From assembly GCA_014058105.1 (NCBI GenBank), contig JACGCM010000310.1, positions 310,001 through 374,000 on the forward strand: a stretch of 64,000 nucleotides of DNA. The letters are read 5' to 3'. The DNA comes from Kingdonia uniflora. Taxonomy: Eukaryota > Streptophyta > Magnoliopsida > Ranunculales > Circaeasteraceae. Shown here piece after piece: positions 11,456 through 23,700 of this stretch. Each line of letters starts with the position of its first letter. The stretch's first letter is position 1. The notes beneath the pieces were generated by a model, which saw only the letters and a list, made by a program, of their open reading frames with translations, did not search any database and had not been told where the DNA came from. A program made the position numbers and the translations under genes.

Positions 11456-11754
11456 ATTAGTTAAACATCCTTTCATAGCTTTATTCTAACTTCTAAGATC
11501 CCTTTTATTTACTAGAGTTAAAGGATTCCATAGCTCTCTTATTATAATTTAGATGCTTCAGGTAGAAAACTAACTACTATATATCTACTCGTACAAAGTA
11601 CACTTACTAATCTTGGAGGCAGAAAACCAACTTAGTATTCCTCTTTGGAAAATATTTATAAGAGATACATATCAATCACTCTCCCTCTATAATTCAAAGT
11701 ATTTCCTAAAAAATATAGAAACTTTTCCTGAGGGGATTCATCAAAAAATTATAA
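11456..11754. other. Upstream flank of F-box copy 1
   Basis: This flank resembles the flank upstream of copy 2 (14872-14990): both contain a CTTTC..ATAG stretch, AAGATCcCTTTT..TTTACTA and CCATAGCTC. The duplication therefore included upstream DNA. No promoter element can be assigned with confidence. Confidence 0.45.
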
Positions 11755-12141
11755 GAGCATCTCCAACAGAGAAGCTATATTATTCCGGTTTTGGATGCTA
11801 GTATCCAGAATAGCATACCACTTTACTCCAACAGATTTTCTCCAAATTCAATTTTTTATTCAAATTGGGACCCACAATGTTATTTTATGTGTGAGAGAAT
11901 ATTTTTATTAAAAATTGGGACCCACAATGTTCTTTTATTAGAGAGAAAAAAGAAATGAAGAGAAGAAATATTTATGGAGGACCCACAAAAATAGTATGCA
12001 CATACCACTCTCCAAGTTCCGGATTCGCATACTTTGGAGGAGTATGGGGGTGAGTATGTTGAACACCATACACCTATTGGAAAGAGTTTTTATAAAAGTA
12101 TGTGAAAAGTGTAACAGCATACCATGCAATTGGAGATCTTC
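11755..12141. mobile_element. PIF/Harbinger-type MITE, 387 bp, TAA target duplication
   Basis: Begins GAGCATCTCCAACAG and ends ATTGGAGATCTTC, imperfect inverted termini of the well-known GGGCATCTCCAACAG family. It is flanked by TAA at 11752-11754 and 12142-12144, the 3-bp target of PIF/Harbinger transposases. There is no coding sequence. A second member, at 35571-46657, is split by Athila-2 and shares subterminal motifs such as GGAGTATGGGG. Confidence 0.85.
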
Positions 12142-12144
12142 TAA

Positions 12145-13415
12145 GTATCAAATCGAGTGTATTAAGGTGAAGACTTACTTTGGTTAGGACAATCATTAAT
12201 ATAGGGTAACTAGACCTAACAATATTCGGACTGAAGCTCTTAAATGTAACATTGTGATGATTTGTATGTTATGTTTTTACACAGTTTGAACCTTGTGTTT
12301 TGGAGTTGGGACATGCAATCTGATCCAAGCCCAATCTGTATTTTTGTTGACATATCGGTATCCTAAAAATATGGACGGATAGTAGATGTTTCGAACATCC
12401 AGTTCTTACAATATTCTAAATATTTACTTTATCTTATTTTATGTTACCATCATTCCGTGTGATATAACTGATATGAATATGTATTTTGCCGAGAAAATTA
12501 TTAATTTTATTTCTTAGGCACAACTTTTCCATTTACCAGTGATATGTTGTTATTAAATCATGCTACGTCGACTTTTCTATCCTCAAGAAGAAAAAGAATG
12601 AAACCAAGTATGGTCAAATCATAACACACAGCCGGCTCAATTTATGATTAATCGAAATGTAAAAAAGCTAGAAGATGCTATTAGCTAATCAAATGATCAC
12701 TATAGCATTTAGTTTGTATCCTTGTTGCTTGTACTGGAAAAAAAAACTCCTCATTTTATAATCTATCAGGAGATGCTTGTAGGTTGGGGTTTACAAAAGT
12801 TAGAATTGTTAAGAACTTGGCTGATTGAAGAGTTGATCTTTCTTGGGAAGCTCTCACTTTGGGGCAGGGGATCATGCAGCTTTTGCACATTTTCATTGAT
12901 TTCAGGTTTTTCAGTTTATCGTATATAAACTCGCAGATCATCAAGTTTTGGCACATACATTTCAGCTTCTTAGGGGAGTCTCCAAAATTTAGATACATAA
13001 ACCATACATGAAAAAAACATACATCTAAACCAAAATTTAGATAAATTAACCAACAACTTCTATCGATTTCATCTCAAACACCAGTTAAATCCAACGGTAT
13101 ACCCAAAATTAACTTGTTTTTACAACTTGTGGTTTTTTTTTATTAATCAAACTACGTAGGAAAAAGATAGTACATTGAAAATTAAAGCAACTGTGCTACT
13201 TGACTGCTTGGCACATGCCACTGACTGAGGCCAAGCTTTTGACGTAGTAATTCATTTTGTCATAAACCCCACGAACCTGAACTAGCCTTTCCGCCTTTAT
13301 ATCGTAGATATAAGTTTTGGCTAGCGGGTTATAATTTCTAAATATAACCTATTACCTTATCTCATTTATAATCTCCATAACATAAAAGTTCACATTATTC
13401 ATGCTTAAATTAGAA
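12145..13415. other. Intergenic DNA with no supported gene
   Basis: Only short, unconvincing ORFs. The stretch at 12940-13240 (GGGGAGTCTCCAAAATT..., ACATACATCTAAACC..., AAATTAACTTGTT..., GCATGCCACT-like) resembles 28195-28450, so part of it is a diverged local duplication. The phrase AGTTTTGGCACATAC followed by TTTCAGC at 12943-12966 recurs near 16300. Confidence 0.4.
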
Positions 13416-13419
13416 AAGA

Positions 13420-14871
13420 CCGGTTGATTAAAGTCAATATTGTATCCTTTATCCCAAGCATGATTTATGTCATCCTTTAGCATCCATATATCTAGTCTTC
13501 AGTCATCTATCATATCAGCAATGCATAAGTAACCACCAAGGACACGTAAATTCAACAATTCTTGTGGATTCTGTAACGTGAAATACATCTCCTCCCTACA
13601 CTTCAAACTACTAGATTTAGGAAATGGAAGAAACCCAAATTTTGTTGGGTTATGGCTCAAAAATAGAGGAAATCGTTGGAACGAAAAAACTTTATGTTGA
13701 AGTCGTTCGGACGAGACTGTATGTCGTTCGAACGAAAACCGCGTTATTTGTTTTGTAAGTTCATTTTAGAGGCGATGGTTTGTCTCGTGATGCGTACCTC
13801 GTTGATAACCTAATAGAGAGTATATAAATATAGAGTTTGAGTTCAAAGCCTCTCTACGTGTGAGAAAAAGTTAGAGAGAGAAAATGGAGAAATCTAGATT
13901 TTTACTCTGGAGAGATATTTTGGGTTTTCTTTCTAGGGTTTCTTGCTATGGATTATCTGAAAGGGTAGAGGTGAGGTTGAGAGATCTCTGGAACTTCTTG
14001 TAACCTTAATTGATAATATATTCGTCGTGCTTGTTAGGGGTGGTTTTGATCATTTTGGGTTTCCACCTAAATTTAAATTTTGTGTATGTGTTTGTTGCTT
14101 GGATTGAATTCTCTTTGGTTAGAGTTGGTTTCTTCATTTCTTGCTCAATCATATTGTGCTTCCGCGTTGCCCCCCTTTGTTTCCTTACAAATTTCTCATC
14201 TTTAAAACTATAAGTAAGAATTTTTATTTTTTTCTGTATAATGAGCTGGAATCATCCAATACACCTTTCCATTCACCAATTTAGAATTACAGGGGTTCAA
14301 GTAAGGCGGTATACCAAGACTCCTCCATCGGACCTCACCCATTTAGTAGCCACTCTCGATATGAAGGCAGTACTTTAAATTAACCTTCTAATGGTAGAAT
14401 CAAATCCGAATCCACAAACAATGAAGACATATTGAAGAGGATGGTTAGGACTATCCCGAGGGAGAGTTACTTCCTGAGTGCTAGGGTTGTACACATAGAT
14501 CGTATGTGACGAATTCTCATCCCAATTGTCCATAGCAGTGAAACATACTAAACCATTACACGGTGTTACCGTGGTATGAGTCATTTGGCTAAAACTTTTA
14601 TTTATTTGAGATTGAGAGGAATAAAGGCAAGAACTTCCTACAGAGAAAAAGAAACTAGAGATCCTTCATATTTTTTCCCGAATAAAGAACCACAACGTTG
14701 GGTTTCATACGTTTATTGTGCAACTAGATAGAGTAACAATTTTCAGAGTTTGCAAACACACATGAATCTTAAGAGGGACTTAACAGGAAGTCTCGAGAAT
14801 ATCTCGATCATGATCTCATGGTTGATAACAAACGACGTGATGATGCTCTCGTCTTCCCGTCTCCTTTTCAT
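13420..14871 (-). pseudogene. F-box protein pseudogene, copy 2
   Basis: Starts at ATG 14871 (MKRRREDESIITS...), followed by an intact-looking F-box motif, EIMIEIFSRLPVKSLLRF (about 14765-14820). A TGA follows within 15 codons. The F-box-associated domain is open at 14375-14584 (MTHTTVTPCNGLVCF, IYVYNPSTQEVTLPRDSP, GFGFDSTIRR). The 3' part is interrupted by a solo LTR at 13643-14189. The FBA domain normally contributes to substrate recognition. Start codon and F-box survive here, in contrast to copy 1, but the early stop and the LTR make it a pseudogene. Confidence 0.75.
13643..14189 (+). repeat. Solo LTR, 547 bp, with perfect AATTT target duplication
   Basis: Starts TGTTGGGTTATGG and ends CCTTACA. 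AATTT flanks both sides (13638-13642 and 14190-14194). A TATA box (AGTATATAAATATAG, about 13819) lies in the middle. Removing it rejoins sequence that matches F-box copy 1 (AACCCAAATTTCTC). The superfamily is not certain; the termini and length fit Ty1/copia. The TCGTTCGAACGA motif links it to the insertion at 10707-11340. Confidence 0.85.
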
Positions 14872-14991
14872 ATTTATTCCATACTATTTCATACCTTCCA
14901 ACTTTCAAGATCTCTTTTTCTTTACTAAAGCTGAAGAATACCATAGCTCACTTAGAATTTAGGGAGAAGCTAGCACACCAACTATTTTATA

Positions 14992-16117
14992 TAAGAAAAA
15001 GTTTGGTCCTAAGCACTTAGGAACCTTCTTAAGCGCCTCTTCATTCGACACGTAAACTATTTAACCTCATTACTTAACCTTAGTTAATAGTTACCAAAGT
15101 AATATCTCCTCTTCTTCAATTAAGGTCATAATATAATGAATGCAATAAACTTTTTTGTAAAATTTAACATTCACCTTAATCACTCCAAAATCTAAAGATA
15201 ATTGCCCAAAAAGTGAGAAGATATATCTTAAGAAAATAACATGAATTTTGTTATATTTTAGATTCCTTATAAAAAAAATGATAGGCTGTAAAAACATAAA
15301 TATTTTGAGATACAGAGTGGTAAAGAAAGTTATTGAAAGATGCATGTCGCCTAGAAAATGATAAAACTGTATCATCTCTCCAATGACTGCAAGGCTTTAA
15401 TGCATTTACTTGACATCTAGTTAACCTTAGTTAATAGTGAATATTCTTGTAATGTCCTAATTTCATAATAGCCCGAAATTATCTCTTACACCAAATGTAC
15501 CTATGACAAAAATTAAAAAAATCCAATAAAATTGATACAGGTGATTATCGTGGAAACCTTTGAATAGATGAAAAACCACGACCTCTATTTGATGATTTAG
15601 TAACTGTAGCTTTATTGCTTTAGGCTGATATTTGATTACAAGTTTCGATCTCTTGAGCCAAAAATACTTGATCTCGTAATATAAATTTTTTTGTTCTTTC
15701 CTCCTTTGGAACTCGTCCATTTTATTAACCTCACTCTTAGTTCGATATCGTGTAGAGGCACGTTCTCCTAAAAATAGGGTAGGTGGTAGTTGAATGTAAC
15801 CGTTAGTTCGTGGGAGATAAGTATCTTTGACTTGTTCATATTTTTTTGTAGTGCTTGATCTAAGTTCTTTATTAGTTCGTGGTTCAGGTGTCATTGCTAA
15901 TTCTATATGTCATGTGCATAATGCGTGAGTCTGGTATGGTGGTAGTTCAAGCTTGGAGTAGGTCGTGGGATAGGTCTCAACAATTCTCGCCTTAATTAGA
16001 GGAGAGGAGATATTTACTTGACATCTAGATAACTAAGGTTAAATAGTATACGTGTTGAATAAAGAGGCGCTTAGAACGGTTCTCGATCCTAAACGCTTAA
16101 GACCAAACTTTTTTCTC
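14992..16117. mobile_element. Long-TIR DNA element (probably Mutator-like MITE) with 8-bp target duplication
   Basis: The left arm (14992 to about 15130) and right arm (about 15985-16117) are inverted copies of about 130 bp. They share TTTGGTCCTAAGC, AAGCGCCTCTT, CTATTTAACC, CTTAGTTA and ATCTCCTC blocks in reverse order. ATTTTATA flanks both ends (14984-14991 and 16118-16125). Removing the solo LTR inside (15448-15982 plus a 5-bp duplication) leaves an element of about 586 bp without coding capacity. Long arms suggest Mutator-like ancestry; the 8-bp duplication would also fit hAT. Confidence 0.75.
15448..15982 (-). repeat. Tat-family solo LTR, 535 bp, with perfect ATTCT duplication
   Basis: Plus-strand ends are TGTAATGTCC and GGTCTCAACA. 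ATTCT flanks both sides (15443-15447 and 15983-15987). It is similar along its whole length to the LTR at 30020-30610 of Tat-2, for example TTACACCAAAT, ACCACGACCTC, TTTAGTAACTGT and CTTTGACTTGTTCATA. Orientation is taken from Tat-2. The 143-codon ORF inside it (15463-15894, minus) has no recognisable similarity and is not called a gene. Confidence 0.85.
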
Positions 16118-16125
16118 ATTTTATA

Positions 16126-16545
16126 CATAATACTAATCTCACGAGATTGCAGATAACCAATTTGTTAAGGGATCATATCAGCGTCCTTCTATAACTCAAT
16201 CATCACCTACAAAAAATAGAAACTGCTCCAACTGGTTAAAGACTTAAGGGGGGAGCTATTAGTTCCTCAAACAATAAATTCTTTTCCAACTTGTTCCCAA
16301 GTTTTGGCACATACGTTTCAGCGTCTGAGGGTGAAGTTCCACTTTGTCCATATTTTCGTTTCTTGACAAAAACCATAGGTTAAAAATATGTCGTGGGTGA
16401 TTCAAAAGTCGATGAATATTAAAGATATAGTACTCCTCTTCTCAAAGAATATGATCCTCGCACAAGTTACACTCGGCACACGTAGAATCCTCATACAAGG
16501 TAAATAAAGTGATTTTGAGTCTAAACAAAAGTTTTTTTTGTTTTT
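16126..16545. other. Intergenic DNA left of Athila-1
   Basis: No gene seen. It ends in a T-rich run that served as the integration target of Athila-1. Confidence 0.4.
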
Positions 16546-17659
16546 TGATGGACACGTAATATTTACGTGTACAACTCCAAAATTTATATCTACCTAGTCA
16601 TTTATTAAATAAATGAGACACTAATAGTGCTTTGTTTGCATTTACCAAAATCGGTCACATGATATACAAGTCGTACATTTTTCCAGTTTTTAACGAAGAA
16701 CAAGGGTGATGCACTTCAACAATGATTCTCATTTGAAGTTCTCAACCAAAGGCCCATGCATGGAGACCCATTGAAAAGAATTAAATATAGATATTATTCT
16801 TATGAGTTGTAATATATATACATGATTTTAGGTATTGTTTAGGGGATTTTATATTAATGGTGATATTATGTAACCCTTCCTATACTCTATAAATAGGAGG
16901 GGAATCCCACCCGTGAAAGATCATGTTGGAGAGTGTAAATCTAAGTTCATAGCAATAAAAATTATTATTTATCTTGTTCTTGTCTTTTAATTTTATCGTA
17001 GTAATAGTAGTATGGCAATAATCAAATGGATGAGTAGCTAATCGTCTTAGCCAAGGCTAGAGGAAGCTTCACTTAATGTAGCATTAGTGTAGATTGTGTA
17101 GCTTAGTTGGAGTAATTACTTTCCCTTTATCCCGAAATATTGCATATTCGTATTCCTTCGTCCTATGCTTGACCATAGTTAAGAATAAGAGGAATAGTAA
17201 ATCTATGTAACCATTTTGTTAGACCATAACAAGATAGGTTAGGAACATGGAGAAGAGAACATAATCTATAGTTATCAACCGGACCATGGTTGAGTAAGTT
17301 GGTTTATGGGTAGTTTTCAATTACTAAATCTCTTGTATCTTTTAATGTATTGCATATGCCCGACCAAGGATATGCGATACGGGAACTCATAATTTACTTT
17401 AATTATTTATGTTATCTAACGGTTTTAAAGGGTTGAGTGGAATCGATGCCTTGGTTTTCACTCCAATTTATCTTGTAATTTTTTTCATTCTTCTTTTTAT
17501 TTCAAAGCCTACACAAACTCGTTGTTATTGGATAAAACTAGTAGCTCAAAGTATAATTCGCACCACAAGTCTCTAGTGATGCAACCTCTCTTACCCTTGC
17601 ACTTAACGGTATACCGTGCACTTGCAGGTCTTTTAAGACGTCAGTTTATAAATCAACCA
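16546..17659 (+). repeat. Athila-1 5' LTR
   Basis: Starts TGATGGACACG and ends AATCAACCA. It matches the 3' LTR over its full length with scattered differences. CTCTATAAATAGGAGG near 16885 is a strong TATA box. TTTAAGACGTCAG lies near the end. Confidence 0.92.
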
Positions 17660-17665
17660 AGTTTT

Positions 17666-17683
17666 TGGCGCCGTTGCCGGGGA
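17666..17683 (+). promoter_or_regulatory. Athila-1 primer-binding site (tRNA-Asp)
   Basis: TGGCGCCGTTGCCGGGGA, perfectly complementary to the 3' end of tRNA-Asp(GTC), six bases after the LTR. Confidence 0.92.
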
Positions 17684-19279
17684 CTTTAAATGTGCCTTTT
17701 ATTTTTTTTGAGTAGTTAGTTTGAAGCCAATTTTTTTCCTGTATATTTCTTTTATTTTTCTTATTTCTCATCCCTTTTTATTTGTATCCCCTACTCCTGT
17801 TTCTTTTCTCTTTTCGTTTGTAATCTGCTAACGCTTGAAACCAACAGTAATTGCTGTTTAGTGGTCGAGTGCACTTGGGTCAACATTGGGTTAGACTTAA
17901 GTTTAAGTCTAAAGCTGAATCATTTAGCAAATGTTAAATCGAGAATTTTTTGTGGGCCTTAATTCTTATCTTGATTAGATTATTTTGTCTCGACCCAAAT
18001 CTTACTTTACTAAGAAAAGCTTAACTTTGAGGTGCTTGACTTTAAAATTGTTGTGGGTCCAAAGAACTTGTAGGTTTATCACCAAGCCTCATTTTGTTTA
18101 ATACTTGATCACTTGGTTTTGAACTTAAAATTTTACAACTCATTACGAGCTTGAGCACGAGTTTTGTTTTTTTATTACTTGAGCACCTGTTTTAACGAGC
18201 TTTGTTTTGGTTTTTTTAACTTAAGCACGAGTTGCTTTCATTACGAGAATGAACTTGAGCACAAAAAGTTTAACACGCTTGAGCACGAGTTGCTTCTATG
18301 AGTTCTACTTGAATTGTGATAAAGGCATTAAGTTAGCTAATCTCGATTAACACTCTCCATTCTCGATATAACACACCGATCAAACTTTGGGAATTTCTGG
18401 CATTGCTAACAAGACAAGAAGCACGAAAAGCGGTGAATGGAAAATGCGAAAAGCTTAAAGCATGCCCAATCTCTTGCAATTTTCTTCTTGTGCCCCCTAA
18501 GTGAAGGGGTACTTCCTTCTTTCACCCCCTAAGTGAAGGGGTGGCCACAGCTACACCGGGAAACACTTCCCGTAGGTTGGAACTTTTCTAAACTTGACAT
18601 CAAGAAGGGGTACATATCCGCTCCACCCTGGCACTAGGAGATATAAAGTCATGTGGACTGTGCAAATACACACTGCTCTAATAAAAATTTTGTTGTGGTT
18701 GGATTGACCTATTGCTATATTTAATATTCTTTTTCATTCCAACATTAGTGAAGGTAAAAACTGTTAGAGACTTGCGGGATTTCATCACCCAAAAAGCTCT
18801 CCAACAAGTGGGACCACCCATTAGGGATACGAAGAAATTTGTATCATACGAAAATGGAACGTCCCAGACCTCCAAATAACTGTTAATAAAAAAATAGTAG
18901 CAAGATTCCTGTGGGATTTTATCACCCAACAAATAGATGTACCGGACTGGGGTATAAACACGGGTTCATAGGATACAGCCCCAGCCTAGCGCCACAAAAT
19001 ACTGGATGTAGGTTTGCGATGTCACCATTCCGAGTGCTGACGTACGATAAGGCGACTCGCTCGGGCGTGAGGACTGAGCATCTACTTTAAGTTGGTACTA
19101 GCATAGTGATGCATTGGAGTATAAAAACCAAAGCCTTTTGCCATCGTACCCATTTTAAATATAGAAGAATATAATGGAGACCTAATTATTACTTCTAAAA
19201 AACGTTGATGTGCTATAATCTAGATTTGATTAATTATTTACTGTACCGGGTGCTAAATTTTATTTATTATTAGTTGTGC
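17684..19279 (+). other. Athila-1 leader
   Basis: Noncoding leader between the primer-binding site and gag. It contains short degenerate repeats around CTTGAGCACGAGTT (18140-18310) and two copies of ACCCCTAAGTGAAGGGGT-like palindromic sequence (CCCCTAAGTGAAGGGGTA and CCCCTAAGTGAAGGGGTG, 18493-18543). No gene seen; the minus-strand ORF at 18678-18932 has no support. Confidence 0.5.
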
Positions 19280-20513
19280 ATGATCAATTGGACACGTGAA
19301 GGAAAACGTTTAGGAAGCTTATCGAAACCTTTGCCCATTTACGGCCCACCACCTCAGCCTAAGCGGAGAGGGCGGCCACCTCGCCCAGTTAATACAATAA
19401 AGGACTTAGGAGCACCAGTTTGGGAGGATAGTAATCCATCTTAAGTTTTCCCAATTTTGGAGGAGGGTAATTCATCTAGAGTTAACCCAATTGAACTTGT
19501 TGTCGAGCTAGAAGTCAAACCCCCATTTATGGTTGCTGCTCAATCTCTTAGGGACTATTGGGCCCAGTAGTGAGTGATATGCCTTCATGTATTGTGTTAC
19601 TAGTTGTCATGTCAAACCATTATGAAATCAAGCCTAGTGTGATCCAAATGTTACCTACATTTCGTGGGCCTGATTCTGAGAGCCCTTATAAGCACGTCCA
19701 CGAGTTTAAGAAAATATGTGCACTCTCCAAATACCAACATTTTACTGAAGATTTCGTCCGTCTTCATTTATTCTCATTCTCACTAAAAGACAAGGCGAGT
19801 CATTGGCTTGATTCATTGGTACCAACATTTATCAATTCATGGGATCAAATGGAGACCAAGTTCAAAACTAAATGGTTTTCTATGAGAAAAACCCTCGCTC
19901 TTACGAGGCATGGGAGAGATATAAAGATCTTCTTTCACAATGTCCCCATCATGGTTTTGAGAAGCAACATCTATCCCAGATCTTCAATCATGGAATAACT
20001 TCTGAGAATCGATATAGACTAGAATCCATGTATAGTGGCAAATTCCAGGACCTTGAACCTGATAGAGCTTATGAGAAGTTTGAGACGTTGGCTGAGAACT
20101 CTCAGCAGTTGGATTTCGATCCACATAGAAATATTAGTACAGCCAAGAAAGGTGGCTTATACGAAGTAAGTGAGGGAATGGCCATCAAAACCCAATTAGA
20201 TACTTTTACCCAAAAAATCGAGGCAATGGCTATGAATTAATTTAAGGGTAGTGTGAACCAGGTTTAGCAACAAGGTTGCACCGTTTGTTATGATCTAACC
20301 CATGTGACTCAAATGTGCCCCATGTTTAATGAAATGAATGACAATCAAGAGAAAGTTAATGCTTTCAATAATACCTACAAGAGGCCCTTTGACCCGTACA
20401 AACCAACTTGGCAGAACCACCCAAATTTTTTGTGGAAGAACAACCAACCCAGTTCAGATTTTGGAGAGCCACAAACCTCAGGTCATAATTTTCCTAGGAA
20501 TCGCCTTTCTTAA
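19280..20513 (+). pseudogene. gag: Athila-1 gag with AT-hook-like N-terminus (frameshifted)
   Basis: Structural protein of the particle. ATG at 19280 opens a basic N-terminus with PKRRGRPPRP (about 19355-19385), which matches the AT-hook core R-G-R-P. A TAA stops it at 19442. The core follows in another frame: PSCIVLLVV, YEIKPSVIQMLPTFRGPDSE and a WLDSL block (19575-19870). A further shift near 19880 leads to the next frame (CPHHGFEKQHLSQIFNHG, to 20240). A zinc knuckle, CTVCYDLTHVTQMC (C-x2-C-x4-H-x4-C, about 20278-20320), is intact. The PSCIVL...IQMLPTF pattern is typical of Athila gags. Confidence 0.85.
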
Positions 20514-20744
20514 TATTATCCTCTGGCATCTCAGCAATCCTTTCAGTCATCCAAACAGTTCCCACCCGCTTCACCCAAACCATCTTTGGAAGATACCCTT
20601 GTTCTCTTCATGCAACAATCAATGTAAAGCCAAAAACAAGCGTTGCAATTTCAGCAACAAATGATGAAATTTCTACAACAGACTTTGGTGAATCAGAATT
20701 CTACATCCCAATCTATCTTTAATCTCGAGACTCAGATATGACAA

Positions 20745-23700
20745 TTGGAAAATACATTCCATGTGAGACCACCAAGTACGCTACCTAGCCAACCTGCATC
20801 TAATCTGAAAGGACCACCGGGGTTTGATTCTAGCTCAATCCCAAAACAGGTTAATGCCATTACAACTCTTCGAAGTGGTAGACAAATTGATAGTCGGGTT
20901 GAAATGCCTAGGGTTGAGCCAATGCCCGTTGTTATTGAGGATGAGGTCGGTACGAGTGTACCTTCTAATAAATCTAAGGAGTTGTCTGCCTCGTCTATTT
21001 CCCTACCAAAGGCACATTTAAAGCCAAAGGGGACTTATCCGCAGCGTCTTCTTCCAAAAAATAATGGGATTCAATTTGACGAGATATTAGATACATTTAA
21101 GCAAGTTCATATAAATATTTTAGTACTTGATGCCATCATGTTTATCCCTGTATATGCTAAATTCCTTAAGGATGCGTATACTAGGAAAAGGAAAATTAAT
21201 GTGCATAAGAAAGTCTTCTTGACAGAGACATTAACCCCTCCTAAGCTTCGGGATCCTAGAAGCCCAACCATTCCTTGTAAAATTGGAGATCATAAAGTGG
21301 ATAGGGCGTTACTCGACTTAGGGGCTAGTATAAATGTCTTTCCTTACTCGGTCTATCAGGAATTAGGACTTGGAGAACTCAAACCTACCCGAATGACCCT
21401 CCAATTGGCTGACATATCAATATGATACCCACATGGTATCCTTGAGGATATTCTTATCAAGGTTGGTACTCTCATTTTTCTTGTGGACTTTATTATTTTG
21501 GACACTGAAGATGTAAAGAATCCTAGCTTTGAGATCCCCGTCAAATTGGGCGGCCCTTTCCATGAGGCTACTCATGCTATTATTAATTGCTTACAACTAT
21601 CAATGGGAGACATGAAGATCAAGCCCAAAGTTTTTAATAATAATACTCAAGTTCCTCATTCTGATGACATGGCTGAGCTGAATATGATTGACTCCCTAGT
21701 TTACAACTCGTTCCCTAAATCATTCTCTGAGGACCCCTCAGAATCATGTCTTGTGAACTTTGGTGAAGACTTTAATTACAATCCGATTGTTGAAGTGCTT
21801 AATGCTCTACTTAACTCAACACTTATTTTTAACAAGTCCAAATGGAGACCTCATGTTGAACCTCTGGAACCGTCCACTACTTTTCCTATTCCATCCATTG
21901 TTAATGCACCCAAGTTAGACCTCAAGCAATTACCTAAGACTTTGAAGTATGCTTTCTAAGGTAATTCTAATACTCTGTCTGTGATCATAGCTTCCAACCT
22001 CAATATTGACCAAGAAAGTTGATTGTTGGGTATCCTTGAAAGACACAAATCAGCCCTAAGGTGGTCTATAGCAGACTTGAAGGTGATTAGCCCAGCCGTT
22101 TGCATGCATCACATCAATCTCGATGAAGGTGCTAAAAATTCTTGCGAGATGCAGCGGAGGTTGAATCCCACCATGATGGAGGTGGTGAAGAAGGAAGTTC
22201 TCAAACTTTTGAACTCAGGTATCATATACCCCATTTCAGATAGTGAGTGGGTTAGTCCCATTCAGGTTGTACCTAAGAAATCAGGGATTACTGTCATTAA
22301 GAATTAGAATAATGACCTAATCTTTACCCTCATGACCACTGGGTGGCGTGTATGTATCGACTGCAGGAAATTGAACAGGGCCACAAGGAAAGATCATTTT
22401 CCTCTTCCTTTCATTGATCAAATGCTTGAACCCTTAGTCGGAAAAAGTCATTATTATTTTCTTAACGGTTATTCTGGATACAACCAGATCTCCATTACCC
22501 CAGAAGATCAGGAGAATGCAACTTTCACATGATCTCCATTACCCCAGAAGATCAGAAGAATCTAACTTTTACATGTCCCTACGGGACATAGGCTTATCGA
22601 CATATGCCATTTGGGTTGTGCAATGGCCCCGCTACATTCCAGCGTTCTATGATGAGAATATTTTCTGATATGGTTGATAAGTTTCTTGAAATCTTTATGG
22701 ATAACTTCTCTGTATATGGATCATCATTTGACGAATGTTTACACCATTTAGAGCTCGTGCTAGAACGATGTAAGCAAACCAATTTGGTGTTAAACTGGGA
22801 AAAGTGTCACTTCATGGTAACACAAGGGATAGTCCTTGGACATATTATCTCCAACAAAGGAATTGAAGTCGAAAAGGCCAAGATGGACATTATTTCATAT
22901 TTACCTCCACATCGGACGGTTAAGGCCATTCGATCATTTTTTGGGCATGCTGGGTTTTATCGCCGGTTCATCAAAGCTTTTAGTAAAATTTCTCGGCCCT
23001 TGTGTAATTTACTTGCTAAGGACACTGATTTCAACTTTGATGACGCATGTTCAGGAGCTTTTGATAAGCTTAAACTTTTATTAACTTCATCCCCTATCAT
23101 CCAACCTCCCAATTGGGAACTTCCCTTCGAGCTCATGTGTGACGCTTCAGGTTATGCTGTTGGAGCGGTTATAGGGCAAAGAGTTGATAATAAGCCTCAT
23201 GTTATTTACTATGCTAGTTGCACGCTCAATGACGTACAGTTAAATTACTTCACCACGGAGAAGGAGTTATTAGCCATTGTGTTTTCCTTGGATAAATTTT
23301 GATCATACCTTGTTGGATCCAAAATCATTATTTACACTGACCATGCGGCCTTAAAGTAGTTGCTATCATAAAAAGATGATAAACCTCGGTTAATCAGATT
23401 GATTCTTTTGTTACAAGAATTTGATATCAAAATTCGTGGTAAGAAAGGTGTTGAGAATGTTGTTGCGAATCATCTATCTCGAATTCTCACTGAGGGTGTT
23501 GAAGATTTTCTCCCTATCTTAAAGATATTTCCTGATAAGAAGCTCATGGTTGTCTCACAACCGCCTTGGTACGCTAATATTGTCAATTATCTTATTATGC
23601 AACGATTACCTGCCTATTGGTCAAAGTAAGGTAGAACCAAATTGTTGTACGAAGTTAGACATTTTAGTTGGAACGATCCTTATCTTTATAAGTTTTATTC

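Noticed and set aside
15463..15894. 143-codon minus-strand ORF
   Set aside because: It lies entirely within a solo LTR; the other LTR of the family (30020-30610) does not keep it open, so it is chance.
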